From positions 124,001 through 188,000 of the forward strand of contig JAIVFH010000053.1 in the NCBI GenBank assembly GCA_025765595.1: a stretch of 64,000 nt of DNA, written 5' to 3'. Positions 32,586 through 44,233 of this stretch are shown here, piece by piece (the first letter of the stretch is position 1; the number at the start of each line of letters is the position of its first letter). Source of the stretch: Obelidium mucronatum. Its lineage: Eukaryota; Chytridiomycota; Chytridiomycetes; Chytridiales; Chytriomycetaceae. A program made the position numbers and the translations under genes. A model generated the notes under the pieces. That model saw only the letters and a program-made list of their open reading frames with translations. It made no database searches and was not told the DNA's origin.

Positions 32586-33341
32586 TCAACGACAGAACTC
32601 TGGGGTACTCTCTATCAATTTCTTGAGAACGCCGGTAATGTCTTTGAATCGATCCGGCCCCAGTTGTATTCCCCCATACCACCGAGTCACCACAGCAACA
32701 ATATCTACTTGATTCATCTTTTCCAACAAGTGCAACATCCTGTCGCCTGCGCCGCCCTCTCCATCATCATCGCGGTTTGAATCGCCCCTTGAAAATCGAT
32801 AGGCCACCATCTGGTGTGTGGCGTGCGCGCTTTTTGGAAACGACTTTACTTGCTGCACGACCCAATCGACTTCGTCCAGACAGGAGGCGCGCGCAATATG
32901 AGCCTGGAATCTCGATTTCCTGTCGAGCAGCACTTCGCCCGAGTAGATGCGGATGTCAAAGCGCTTGCGGGCGCAGTCGTTGTCCTGCACCTCGCCGCCG
33001 CCGCCGCCGCCGTCCGCGGGCGCAGCCGCCGCCGCCGCCACGTAGTCGTCCGCGTGCTCGTGCAGATGCTCGAGCCACGCAAACACGCACACGTCGCCCG
33101 GCGCAAACAGCGCCAGCAGCGCAGCGCGCAGCTCGCCCGGCGCCGCACGCGACCGCCACGCCGCGCCCGGCGCCAGCCGCACCGCGAACTCCGGCGCCGC
33201 CGTCGCCGGGTAGGCCGCGCCGTCCGCCCAGAACACAAACTCAACCGCCGCAGTCAGCCGCACGCCGTAGCACGCCGCCGCTGCGTCCGCAAAGAAGGCG
33301 TCGCCGTAGATGGCCGCGAGCGCCGTGAGTTCGTCGTCCAT
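32586..33341 (-). CDS. YIH1: IMPACT/Yih1 homologue (RWD + UPF0029)
   Basis: Intronless, 251 aa. The N-terminal half is an Ala-rich, GC-rich RWD domain beginning MDDELTALAAIYGDAFF, with a poly-Gly linker near residue 113. The C-terminal UPF0029 domain has DRKSRFQAHIAR, ATHQMVAYRF, DDDGEGGAGDRMLHLLEK and VTRWYGGIQLGPDRF. Family members bind Gcn1 through RWD and restrain Gcn2 activation during amino-acid starvation. The 5' 400 bases are far more GC-rich than the 3' part. Confidence 0.88.
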   Translation of the reverse strand: MDDELTALAAIYGDAFFADAAAACYGVRLTAAVEFVFWADGAAYPATAAPEFAVRLAPGAAWRSRAAPGELRAALLALFAPGDVCVFAWLEHLHEHADDYVAAAAAAPADGGGGGGEVQDNDCARKRFDIRIYSGEVLLDRKSRFQAHIARASCLDEVDWVVQQVKSFPKSAHATHQMVAYRFSRGDSNRDDDGEGGAGDRMLHLLEKMNQVDIVAVVTRWYGGIQLGPDRFKDITGVLKKLIESTPEFCR

Positions 33342-33380
33342 CGCTCTGCTGCTTTTTTATTATTATTCTTTGTTTTTTAT

Positions 33381-34098
33381 TTAATCAAGATCGCCAAAAT
33401 ACGCCTTCTGCGTCGCGTTCGGCCGGTGCTTCTTGGCCTTTGGCTTCTTGTCGCTGGCTTTCGGTGTCGCATCGTCATCGGACTCGTCAGAGTCTGATCG
33501 ACCACCTCCCCGCTTTCCTGCTGGTTTCACGGCTGCCTCACTGTCAGAATCCTCCGCTCCGCTCGCATCTTGCTCCCCTTCGTCTCCTTCGTCTCCTTCT
33601 TCTTCACCATCATCATCTCCTCCCTGCTCAATGTCGTCATCACCACTTGCATCACTAGCGCTGTCATCCTCATCCTCATCATCGGAATCCTCCTCAGATT
33701 CCTCTCCCAAATCACCCACATCCCAAAACCTCACCAAACTCTCATGCGAACAACTCGCCAACACTGTCCCTTCCGCATTCAGTCGTATCTTTTCAATCGG
33801 CAAGTCAACGTCATGATCCCGCAAGCTCGATAGCACTTTATTCGGGAATATGTTCACGAGCCGGATTTTTCCATCAGAGCAACCAGTCAGGATCCTGCTT
33901 TCATCGAGCTTCGCGATCGTGTCAATAGATCCATTGTGACCTGATGGGAGTCGATCGGTAAGGTCTCCCCAGTTGTCCCAACTGAAGATGGACAAGATTC
34001 CATCTCCTGATCCCACTACAGCTTTTTTGGTATTCTGAAAAGAGAAAGCAGAAGTTTAGTCTTGGACATATGGACACACACACGCACACACACTCACA

Positions 34099-34161
<63 letters not shown>

Positions 34162-34990
34162 TCACAAGCGCCACCGAAAGCAACTCATCATCCTGACAAT
34201 CAGAAACCTTGATTGGCTTCTTTTTCCGAATATCAAACACAGATAACCTTCCATCCGCACTAGTTGCCACCAACGTGCTCTTTTCAGATACGTAGGCAAA
34301 GTCAGATATAAAGTCCTCGTTTACACTATATTTCATGACAAGTTTCCTTTCGCGAGTATCCCAAATCTATGAAATAGTTTACATAGTTGAGTGCTTCCTT
34401 TTTTTTTTTTTGGGTGGTCAACATCAGTTTCTAACCTTGACGATTCCAACTTCATCTCCTGTAACGACAACATTGGGATCTAATGGCGCCAGACAATTTA
34501 TGGGTTCAGCATGTGCGCCTGCCTTTTTCAAAATAGGTTTCCCCGTAGTTGTATCAAGAATCTGTAGAGACTTGTCCTTTCCTCCAGAATAGAGTTCTAA
34601 GTAGAACGACGGATAATAAAATAAAATTAAAATTAAAATTCCCACAGCAGCCCAGAGTTATATAGACTATATAGACCGAACAGGCCCTTTACTTTTTTTT
34701 TTTTTTTTTGTTTACCTCGGCCATCACCGTTGAACTCAACGACTCTGCATGATCCTTTATGGTATTTGGAAGTAAACAGCTGTTCTGAATCAGTTTCTGC
34801 AATCTTGTGGCTTTAATGGTGTTGTTGGTGAGGGAGTTTAACAACGCGCCCAATAAATAGCGCCGGCCATCAACCCTGTTCACCATGACACAGCCCCATT
34901 GATTTCGCATGCCGCCACAATATTCGATTCTGTTGGATGGAAACTGAGTCCTGTAACGTCGTGGGTAAACTTGATTGATTTGAATGGCAT
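33381..34990 (-). CDS. WDR55: WDR55/Jip5-like WD40 ribosome-biogenesis protein
   Basis: Five exons (34884-34990, 34716-34810, 34436-34596, 34160-34366, 33381-34034) give 407 aa. WD repeats include LYSGGKDKSLQILDTTTGK, VVTGDEVGIVKVWDTR, LVATSADGRLSVFDIR and LASCSHESLVRFWDVG. The tail is Asp/Glu-rich, then basic, and ends KKHRPNATQKAYFGDLD, as in WDR55/Jip5. The family acts in nucleolar pre-rRNA processing. The intron 34035-34159 holds a CA/TG microsatellite directly at the donor. A weak WD at the extreme N-terminus (GLSFHPTESNIVAA) supports the chosen start. Confidence 0.87.
34075..34159. repeat. CA/TG microsatellite in WDR55 intron
   Basis: A long (CA)n tract with a few CG and CT interruptions fills most of the intron; on the sense strand the 5' splice site is the first GT of a GTGTGT repeat. 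Confidence 0.95.
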
Positions 34991-34991
34991 T

Positions 34992-35022
<31 letters not shown>

Positions 35023-35114
35023 TAGAAACCCTATATAGCTGTTTAATAAATAACAATAATATTATTCGCACTCTTTTATTTTTTACACAGATTTACCCTC
35101 TTTAGACTGTTTGT

Positions 35115-35252
35115 TCACTGTTGTGTTCCCCACAATACAACGGCCTTGTCTTTCTCGGCGGAAAAACAATTTGAACCTCCTTGTGGACCCCACACGACTC
35201 CACACACACTTGATCTGTGATCAGTTGGAAAGCGTTTAACTCCCAAGAAAAC

Positions 35253-35288
<36 letters not shown>

Positions 35289-37604
35289 CAAAAAAAAAAA
35301 ATTTCTCAACTTGTGCTCCTTCAACACTTTCTCCACTTTAGCTGTCTCGCTATTCCAAACAAACACACTTCCATCAATAGATCCAGACGCAATAAAACTG
35401 CCATCAGAGCTGAAACAAGATTTCGACCAATTCATGCCAACTCGAAAGTTATCGTTTCTGTTTTGTTGTTGTTTTTTTGTTGTCTCCGTCATTCCTCTTC
35501 CTCGAAAAAAAGAAAATCAAGCGACAGAACTTACGAATATGATACCACCGTTTCGAAAGTTCGAATATCAATCAACTTTAAAATATTATCTCGGGATGTC
35601 GTCAAAAGATAATTGTGATCTGTAGAAAACAAGACAAAAAAGAATGAAACAGAATGAGAGGATCAAAAGAGGAAAAAAAAAAACTCATATCTACGTACTT
35701 GGTGCAATCGAAACTCCTGTTATTTGTTGTGAATGTATTCCAGTCACTTCTCGAACGAGATTCCCTGTTCGCGTATCCCAAACACGCAGATTGTTGTCCA
35801 AATGACCAGATACAATTAATGTTCTATTTTTTTCGGGGTGAGCGTTTCCTGTTGTCAGAAACTGATCAAATCGTGGATTGGTTCAAGTCTAACCCTTCTC
35901 CATCCAAGAGGTCCAAGTCATTGCAGCTGGATAGAGTAAATATTGTCCGTAAACCTTCCAAAGAACAAAAAAAAAGAGCGACATCTCAATGTCAACCCAA
36001 CAAAACTCTCCACTACTTTTTTTTCTCTTACAATATCCCTTGTTCAAGTCCCATACTTTCAAAGTCCTGTCATGAGATCCAGATATCTAGAATTGTACAA
36101 TTTAAGTTCTCGAGATGAAAAGAACAAGAAATTTTATAATACGCACAACGCGATTTGTGTCTGTAAACTTGGCGGAAAATACTTTGCCAATATGACCCGT
36201 CAAAGTGTGCTATTCAATGTATCAAAAAGAGGACCAAAATGTATAATTCAGGGCATGCGTACACGAAGTCTGCTTGTTGATATGGACCATATTTTGACAG
36301 AGTTATCATTTGACGTTCCCATAACCAGATCTCCGTCCAAGCTGAAGGATACGGACATTACGGCTTGTAAAGAACCAATCAAAGATGATTTGACGGCTCC
36401 TAATTATTGCTCATCGCCGTCAGTCAGCAAACTTTTGTAACGCGACTGGAATAGAAAGCTTTTACCAGTTCGAGCGTCAGTTAAAATGAGTTTCTTGTCA
36501 TTTCCACCAGTCGCAATCAACGAACCATCTCTGTTGACTTGAATACAATTGATTTCTCCATCATGTAGGGATACTTTCTTGATGGCAATCGTTGGAGGGC
36601 TGCATTGCATTGTCTTTTCGGCTTTTGTTCTGTGGTCGTTTTATATTGTGTAATTAGGGAAACTCCTCTGGTAAGACGGTGTACGAACGCATCCTCGAAT
36701 TGAATATCGCGAGAAGATTGTCTTTGAATTGTTTCAGCTTGCTTCGACTTCAATGCACTACGGTTTTAAAGCGTGAGTGAATCCTCAGACTTCACTCCAC
36801 AGCAAACGGGAAAAAAAAACGATATTTACGCTTCAACAAATTCGTTTGCCTCATTCATTCGCGAGGCTTCTTCCTGCTTGAGTTTCACCCATCGATCAAC
36901 CAGTTGACTGTTTTCAGATTCCAACTTCTTGACCTGTTCACTGGAATTCTTCAACTGTTCTTCACGTTGCACCAGCTCCAGTTGCAATGCTGCCATTTCA
37001 TCCTTCAAGATTTGAATCACGCCGTCCTTTTCCTTGAGCAGCTCGAATGCATCCCGCAACCGAATGTTCAGCGTTGAATTGGCAGCCATCAGTTTTGAGT
37101 TTCTACGCGTTGACCGTTTGTTGTTGTGTTAGCGCCTCCTTGTTCGGCCTCAGCAGCGACTCAACTCGTCGGCCATCATCTTCTTTGTCACGTCGTACGC
37201 CTTCGCAGCCTCGACCATGTCCAGCATCCGTTGAGCATTCTGGCTCTGTGTCTTGTACAGGTCGCGCTGCTCGTCTTTGAGCTCGGCCAGCAGCGCCTCC
37301 ATCTCGGCGTACTTGCGCTGGGCCTCGGGCGAGCTGGGGTTGGTTGTTTGTTGTTGTTGTTAGGGGCGGCAACGATTGGGCCTAGCGAAGCGAAGACGCA
37401 CCCCAGCGCCTGCGCCTGCTGCAGCTGCGCGGCGGCGGCGGCCGCCTGGCGCCGCAGCGCGTCCGTCTGCGCCGCGAGCGCCGCGGCGGCGGCCTCGGCG
37501 GCGGCGGCGCGCTGCGTCTGCGCGTTGGCGGCGCGGAACACGTCGGCGAACGCGTCGCTGTGCGCGTCGCGGGCGGCGAGGCGCGCGAGCAAGACACTGG
37601 TCAT
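35115..37604 (-). CDS. ATG16: ATG16-like autophagy protein with C-terminal WD40 propeller
   Basis: Thirteen exons that keep phase give 541 aa: 37402-37604, 37199-37333, 36830-37102, 36664-36757, 36466-36613, 36263-36399, 36147-36209, 36032-36086, 35894-35954, 35699-35823, 35535-35619, 35311-35457, 35115-35214. The N-terminus (ARLAARDAHSDAFADVF) resembles the Atg5-binding helix. A coiled coil carries FELLKEKDGVIQILKDEMAA and DRWVKLKQEEASRMNEAN, diagnostic of ATG16. Seven WD40 blades follow (SLHDGEINCI, TGHIGKVFSAKF, VSGHLDNNLRVWDTRTG and so on) ending KAVVLWGTQQ. The layout is that of animal ATG16L1, not of yeast Atg16. It positions Atg12-Atg5 for Atg8 lipidation. Confidence 0.88.
35254..35284. 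repeat. A31 tract in ATG16 intron
   Basis: A run of 31 A on the plus strand inside the last ATG16 intron (35215-35310); it is T31 on the sense strand. Confidence 0.9.
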
Positions 37605-37663
37605 GATATTCTTTTTTATTCTTTTTATTATTATAATACTAATAAAGAGTTTTATTCAAGCAT

Positions 37664-38722
37664 TCACAGCAACAACAACACACAAAGAGATGCTACGAAT
37701 AACGACGCGTGCACAAATGAGGCGCTGCTCTTGCCTTGCGCACCTCCTGGCGCTGGCGTGGCGGGCTGTCCGCTTCGCTCGCTCGTCTTGGTGGCAAGCG
37801 GCGGCAGCGACACCGTTGCAGTACTGGAAAACCCAGTCAAGTTGTCGAGATACGTGAACCCGGTCTTCTCAAACGTGACTCCCATCAACTTGGTGCAACC
37901 GGCCGTGTCCTGCAGAATGTCACAGACACCCCCGTTCAAAGTACCAGCAATGCATACTCTCATGCAAAAGATGCCGTTTCCTGCCATTTCAACGTAGTCA
38001 AACATTCCTGGATTTCCACCGGGCGATGCATCCACTCCAGAGTAGGGAGACTTTCCACAGGTTTGGAATCCAACATTGTCGTATTGACCAGCGTCATCGT
38101 AGGCACCAGGGGCCGACATGGTGCAATTGATATTCAGTCTGTCACAGTCCAAAGTTCCATGAATCTGGATATAATCTCTGTTCTTGACGACATGGGCGGA
38201 CCGAATTCCACCAGCTGGAAGCCGGAGCGAGCCTGGAGGGAGGTAGTTCCCCATACAGAAGGAGCGGATGAATCCTTCTGCTTGTACGATTGTCGGGAGC
38301 TTAGACACGTTGTAGAAGTTGTTTTGGAGGAATATACTGTCTGGGTCAGGCAAGTTGATGCAAAAGTTCTGGGAATCATGCCAACTCTATCAGCAATTGT
38401 GCAGGGAAAATGGAAAAAAGAAAAAAAAACTTACAGTTGGGTCCTTGATATAGACTTGCTGGCCCGAAATTGGGTGGGGTAATGGGGGAGCGCATCGGTC
38501 CTTCAAGTCGCCCAGGTGCCAGTTCCTCTCAAGACAAAGAGTAATATTGGGGCTGCAAGTGATTACATTGGAATTTGAACTGGTTAGTAACTTGATATGA
38601 AGCTAGAGTTTGGATGCATACAATGAGCCGACGCATCCTTGAGGAAGACCAGGTTGGGTTGGTCCCAAGGGATCCCATTGAGCAAAGACACTAGTAACCA
38701 ACAGAGACAAGAAGAGAATCAT
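37664..38722 (-). CDS. secreted/GPI-anchored glycoprotein, paralogue 1
   Basis: Three exons (38622-38722, 38435-38552, 37664-38368) give 307 aa. A signal peptide (MILFLSLLVTSVFAQ) precedes GPTQPGLPQGCVGS. The shared core has NFCINLPDPDS, NNFYNVSKLPTIVQ, GGIRSAHVVKN, IHGTLDCDRLNINCT, YDDAGQYDNVGF and CGKSPYSGVDAS, with regularly spaced Cys. A Ser/Thr-rich tail and terminal hydrophobic stretch (FVASLCVLLLL) suggest a GPI signal. It resembles fungal extracellular proteins annotated as macrophage-activating glycoprotein; this name is remembered and gives no function. Confidence 0.8.
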
Positions 38723-39116
38723 AGCGAATAGTTTCTTGGTGAATATATTTTCTTCTGCTTTGCAAAGTTTCTTTTAAGGCTTTTTATCGTTGATGAAACT
38801 CCAGGTTCAAAACTCGAGTTCAAACCATAAACAAAAAGGGTTCTACCCGAAGCAACCAAGCGCGTTGATGAAGATCAATTGTAAATACTCACTTTTTTGG
38901 ATTTTTCATTTGGGGACACCATGTCTTGCAAATGAATTGAATAATCGGAGTCTCAGTACCTAGCACTCAATGATAAGCACTCAATGATATGCATGAGTCC
39001 AAGTCCTCGGGCTATTCACGGTATGGTATTGCAACTCGTTTTTCAATGGCAAAAATTACCAAAAAGTCACGTATACACATAGGTAAGGTTTTTTTAAACA
39101 TAAATTTTCTTGACTT
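38723..39116. other. intergenic region between glycoprotein paralogues 1 and 2
   Basis: 394 bp. It contains a short direct repeat (GCACTCAATGATA occurs twice near 38965-38990) and T/A-rich stretches near the downstream gene. I see no gene. Confidence 0.5.
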
Positions 39117-40377
39117 TTACACAGAAACAAGAAGAACTGAAGCAATGGCCACGCCTGCACCCAAAATCGACCCCACCGCCCCACTCTTTGCGTTTCCGCT
39201 ACCAGCACTAGTATTTCCATCAGTTTGAACAGCAATACTAGTAGATTTAGCACTTGGCGCAGCCGTAGTCAGAGGAGGCAAATAAATGGACGTTGTGGTT
39301 ACAGCCCCCGTCGCCATATCCGTATAACTGAATCCCTCACGAAATTGCACCTGCATGAATTTCTCACATCCCACCGTATCCTGCGTAACATCACAAGGAC
39401 CCCCAGGAACCATGGTCCCCGCCTCACAAACACGCATGCAAAAGTTGCTATTTCCCGCCATTTCCACGTAATTCACGAACCCGGGATTTCCTTTCGCCGA
39501 TGAATCCACTCCAGAGTAAGGCTCTTTTCCACACGACTTGAACGGCGCATTGTCGTATTGGCCTCCATCGTCATATACTCCTGGGGCGGATTGAGTGCAG
39601 TTGATGTTGAGGACTTTGCAATCGAGTGTTCCGTGGATTTGCATGTACATTCCTCCCGGTGCGACAAAGTTCTTGACAACGTGGGCGGATCGGATTCCAT
39701 ACTTTGGAAGTGGGAGGGCGCCGGGGGTTAGGTAATCGCCCATGCAGAATGATTGCACATATCCTGCCAAATAAGAGGTTTGGTTTTTAAGACGGGGGAA
39801 AACAAAAAAAAAATGTGTGTGTGTGAAATATACCTTCCGCTTGGACCACTGTTGGGAGCTTGGAGACATTGTAGAAGTTGTTTTGCTGACAAGGGGTGGT
39901 TGGGATTTAGACACAGCCACACACTCTCTATCTTTCAAAAAAAAAAAAAAAAAAAAAAAAAAACATCAACAAACCATAACGATGCTATCTGGGTTTGGAA
40001 GATTAATGCAGAAGTTCTATCGAGGGTATAAATTAGCAAGACCAAGTGAGACTTAAATGGCAAAAAAAAAACGCACCAAGTGGTCTTTAATGTACACTTG
40101 CTGGCCAGGGAGAGGAACTACACTTGGATAGCATGGATCCGCTTCCGGAATGTACCAGTTCTGAGCCTCGCAGCGCTTCAGATCGGGAACTAGGCATTTC
40201 AATCAAGATGCACAATCGTCAATACCCAAGCATTGAAAAGACAACCTCCCCCAACCTAAAAACAAAAGCTAGCTTACAGCTTCCAACGCATCCACTAGGA
40301 AGTCCAGGCTGAGTTGGTCCGCCCGGGGTGTATTGTGCAGCGACAAGAGCCGCAGCAAGAATGGAAAGAGTCAACAT
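39117..40377 (-). CDS. secreted glycoprotein, paralogue 2
   Basis: Five exons (40278-40377, 40077-40189, 39975-40016, 39834-39885, 39117-39763) give 317 aa. It has a signal peptide (MLTLSILAAALVAAQ), then GPTQPGLPSGCVGS and the same Cys-rich core with GIRSAHVVKN, IHGTLDCKVLNINCT and YDDGGQYDNAPF. The C-terminus is Ser/Thr-rich with a hydrophobic end, as for a GPI anchor. It has two introns that paralogues 1 and 3 lack, one of them containing A27 (39937-39963). Confidence 0.8.
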
Positions 40378-40465
40378 CTTCGGCGTCCAAAAAAGGAAAA
40401 AAAAATTGTAATATTATAAATGGATCGTGGCTTAATGTATTTATGTAAAGAAAACTGACACGCAG

Positions 40466-41662
40466 CTAGAAAAGAAGGGAGAAGAGAAAAATAACGAATC
40501 CAGAAATGCCAGTTGGAATGGACCCATTCGCAACAATAGGCTTTATGGTTGAACTTGTGGAAGTTGATGCACTCGTGCTACCACCTGCAGACCCACTGCT
40601 GCTACTAGCAGCACTGGAGCTTCCACTACTGGCAGTACTAGAGCTTCCACTACTGGCAGTTTTAGTTGGTGTCGCTGAAGTCGTAGTGGTGGTAGTGGAA
40701 GTCCTGGTTGTTCCTGATGGCGGCAACGAAACCGAAGCCGTCGTAGACACCCCAGTCAAGTTGTTAAGATATGTGAATCCAGTTTTCTCAAACGTGACTC
40801 CCATCAACTTGGTGCATCCAGCCGTGTCCTGCAACACATCACAAACACCTCCATGAAGGGTTCCCGCAATACAAACTCTCATACAAAAGATTCCGTTCCC
40901 CGCCATTTCAACGTAGTCATGCATGCCTGGGTTTCCGCCAGCAGACGCGTCCACTCCAGAGTAGGGTGACTTTCCACAGGTCTGGAACCCAACATTGTCG
41001 TATTGGCCTCCGTCGTCATAGGCTCCTGGCGCAGACATGGTGCAGTTGATATTCAATCTGGCACAGTCCAAAGTTCCATGAATCTGGATATAGTCCTTGT
41101 TCTGCACAACGTGTGCGGAACGGATTCCACCAGCTGGAAGCCGGAGCGAGCCTGGAGGGAGGTAGTCTCCCATACAGAAGGAACGGACGAAACCTTCTCC
41201 TTGTACGATTGTTGGGAGCTTGGAGTGGTTGTAGAAGTTGTTTTGGAGGAATATACTGTCTGGATCTGGTAAGTTGATACAAAAGTTCTAAAATAATTGG
41301 CCCGCTTTAGTATTGCGCTGACTTGTAAACTTTAACAAGGAGCCAAAAACAAACTTACAGTTGCATCTTTGATGTAGACTTGTTGGCCTGAAATTGGATG
41401 GGGCAATGGTGGAATACAAGGATCAGTGTATGGAAGGTACCAGTTGTATTTCAAGCAATCAGGGATATTTGGGACTGCACGGAACAAGTTAATAACTCCC
41501 AAAAGATACACAAGAAGCACGGAAAGAATAATGCAAGAAATGTGTATTACATGAACCGATGCATCCTTTGGGAAGGCCTGGTTGGGTTGGACCATTTGGG
41601 TCAAACTGCGCTTGAACGAGAAAAGCTGAGACCACGATTGCAATGAAAGTTGTTGAAGCCAT
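40466..41662 (-). CDS. secreted/GPI-anchored glycoprotein, paralogue 3
   Basis: Three exons (41551-41662, 41359-41474, 40466-41287) give 349 aa. The signal peptide is MASTTFIAIVVSAFLVQAQ. The core is very close to paralogue 1 (for example PPGSLRLPAGGIRSAHVV and GVTFEKTGFTYL). It is distinguished by a longer low-complexity linker of Thr and Ser repeats (TASSGSSSTASSGSSSAASS) before a hydrophobic C-terminus. Intron positions match paralogue 1. All three genes lie head-to-tail on the minus strand, so this is a local tandem family. Confidence 0.82.
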
Positions 41663-41990
41663 TACTAAACAATGGTTGATCTATTTGTTCTTTCTGGTTG
41701 AGTTTTTCTTCGCGCTCCTTTTTATACCTTTCAAGCAAATTCTATTTCTGGAACTCTAAGGCCGAAACCGAATAACGTTCTGGAAGGCTGACAAATAGAA
41801 TATAATCAACATAATTATTTATACTCGGTAGCTTGTGACCTTATGGTGAACTCGAGTTGACGAAACCTGGTACGCTGCGAGATGCACAAGAAAGGGAAAT
41901 TCAACAGGATAAATCTATAATATTAATAATAGCTAACTTCATTTATATTTGCATCGGACAACGCCTCAAAAATTTGTAAGTAGTTTTCCA
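41663..41990. other. intergenic region upstream of glycoprotein 3
   Basis: 328 bp. A TATA-like TATAAAAAG on the minus strand near 41721-41729 suits paralogue 3. The remainder is A/T-rich and includes the spastin 3' end; I see no gene. Confidence 0.5.
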
Positions 41991-44165
41991 TCAGTTTCCA
42001 GCCGTCCCAAATTCCTTATTCCATCGAACAAAACTGTCCAATGATCCGGCTGAAACACTGGGACGAATGACTGTGATAGCACTTGTAAAGTCAGATATTC
42101 CGATAGGGCGAACCTGGTCAACTGGAGTTGACACCAGCTTTTCTCCAAGAGCTCGGATTGGCCCCAATGATGCTTCTCGTGCTGTTTCATTCATGCATTT
42201 CATCCATTTTAGGTACAACCGGTTTATACTGTTATAAGTTGGTTGGGGTTACCTAATGCCGCAATGTCACTCCCAGAGTACCCATCTGTCAACCGAACAA
42301 GCTTTTCTATATCTTGCTGTGTCAGCGAGTGTTTTTGGCCCTTCAAAAGATGCACAAACAGACTTGCGCGAGTTTTTGATTCGGGTAGCGGAATGTAAAT
42401 TCTTTTGACTAAACGTCTGAGAGCAGCTTCATCCTGAAACGAAGAAATATTGTCTTGTTCAAAACCGTTTGGAGCAACAATACAACATGCTTACAAGTTC
42501 TTGGGGTCGATTCGTGGCACCCAACACCAACAGTCGATCTGTTTCCGCATTTGTGGCGAGCCCATCAAATTGTAACAGAAACTCTGTCTTCAATCGACGT
42601 GAAGCTTCATGCTCACTCTCACTGCGTTCCGTTAGGATGGAGTCGATTTCATCAATGAAGATAACGGATGGCTGAGTCTGTCGTGCGACTGCAAATAAAG
42701 TTCGGACCATCTTCTCGCCTTCACCAACCTGTAGGACGAGAACTTCATGAGTTTGAAGTGCAAAAAGGCAATAAACACTAGAGTTACAAATTTAGAAGTG
42801 AGCGTGCTGGCACTGATGGAATAAAAGGTGGCTTTTGATTCATGAGCGACTGCTTTCGCCAACATTGTCTTTCCAGTTCCTAATCATGATGTCAATAGAA
42901 TCAACAAAAATAAAATCGCGCACCAGGAGGGCCAAATAAAAGGACACCACGAGCTGGGGCTCTTAAACCAGTGAAAAGTTCAGGTCTTAGCGTTGGGAGA
43001 ATAACTATCTCTCGTAACGCTTGTTTGGCAGATTCCAATCCCACTATGAAAAAAATTAATCAAAGAAAGAAGTTTCCATTTTAGCAAACCAATGTCATCC
43101 CAAGAGACAGAAGAACCGTTGACAATGACTTCATTTAGAATACGATTGGCCATTGCGGTGTCTAAATGATCTGTTTTCGCCCCAAGCCTCATTTTCTGCA
43201 GTTGCAATTGAGTCACAAAATACAAAGACATGTCTATCGAACCGTTCCGGATCCCGATCTGGAAGATGCAACAGAATTAACTCGACTGCTGGTTGCGGGA
43301 GTTGCACGTCCAGATTGTTTTGTTACAGGGGAAATCTGTAGTTTGATTGAAAGCTCCTTGATTCGATCTTCTGTCATAGCAAGATTTCCCCTCAGTTTGA
43401 CATTCATGGGTTCCACATATTCCCTAAGTTATGCCCGGAGCTGGTTAGAAATGATTAACAATAAGAAAAGGAATAACAGTACAATTCTGCTTGTGTAAGG
43501 AATGATACTCTCAGTGCAGCCCGCAGCTCACGAACTCCCTTTTTATACAACTCTAACGCCATGGCAGAGTTATTCTTATCAGCTTCTTCTAGCGACAGAG
43601 CCGAAGAAATAGTTTGATAAGCTTGATCTGCAAGTATTCTGTGCTGTTTAATTGCTGCCGATGCATTCATGTTTGGCTGAGGAAGCGATACTAAAAGCTG
43701 TGATTTCTGCGAAGTGACAGATTTCTTTGACAACGGAATAATTGAGGTTCCTTCAAGAACGAGATTGAGAGTACTTAATGGCGGCTTCTGTTTTGAAAGC
43801 TGGTGTTGCTTAGATGTTGATGATGGCTGCAGGGAGACTCTAGCAGACTTGGACAACCGATTACAGGATACTTCGCCGCTAGATTCGTTAGACGTAACCA
43901 AAGGACGATATTCGGCGCCAATGGTAGCGACTGGTTTCAAAGTGAAAGCCCAAAGTACAAGGAGCAACAGTGGCACAACAAGGTAAGCAAACACAGGAAG
44001 AAGAAGGTCAAAACGAAGAACGGATTCAAGTTTCGGAAGCGAAAGGTGAGCCCAAAACGATGAAAGAGACGCAGCGACAGTGGCTTGTGACAGAAGGTGG
44101 TTGAAGCGAGCAGTGTCAAAAGTTGAAGCGAGATGCAAGACAAATCCGTACAACTGCGCGAGCAT
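41991..44165 (-). CDS. SPAST: spastin-like microtubule-severing AAA ATPase
   Basis: Eight exons (43483-44165, 43243-43423, 43090-43195, 42924-43043, 42788-42879, 42495-42728, 42253-42433, 41991-42181) give 595 aa. A hydrophobic N-terminal segment ([20 protein letters not shown]) could be the ER hairpin of spastin. An MIT domain follows ([16 protein letters not shown]...[15 protein letters not shown]). The AAA module has Walker A GPPGTGKT, Walker B FIDEID and GATNRPQEL. The C-terminus reads [11 protein letters not shown], as in spastin. It severs microtubules, by family in division, ER shaping or ciliary/axonemal turnover. Confidence 0.92.
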
Positions 44166-44233
44166 TCAATTCAAACTGAGACCGGTGAGTTTGTGTCTTT
44201 GTTTGACGCGATGTTTTATCGTTTATTTTATAA

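Noticed and set aside
43483..43498. A frame conflict in spastin after the MIT helix, suggesting a frameshift
   Set aside because: Using the GTACTG donor at 43482 in place of GTATCA restores the phase and the MIT third helix, so no break is needed.
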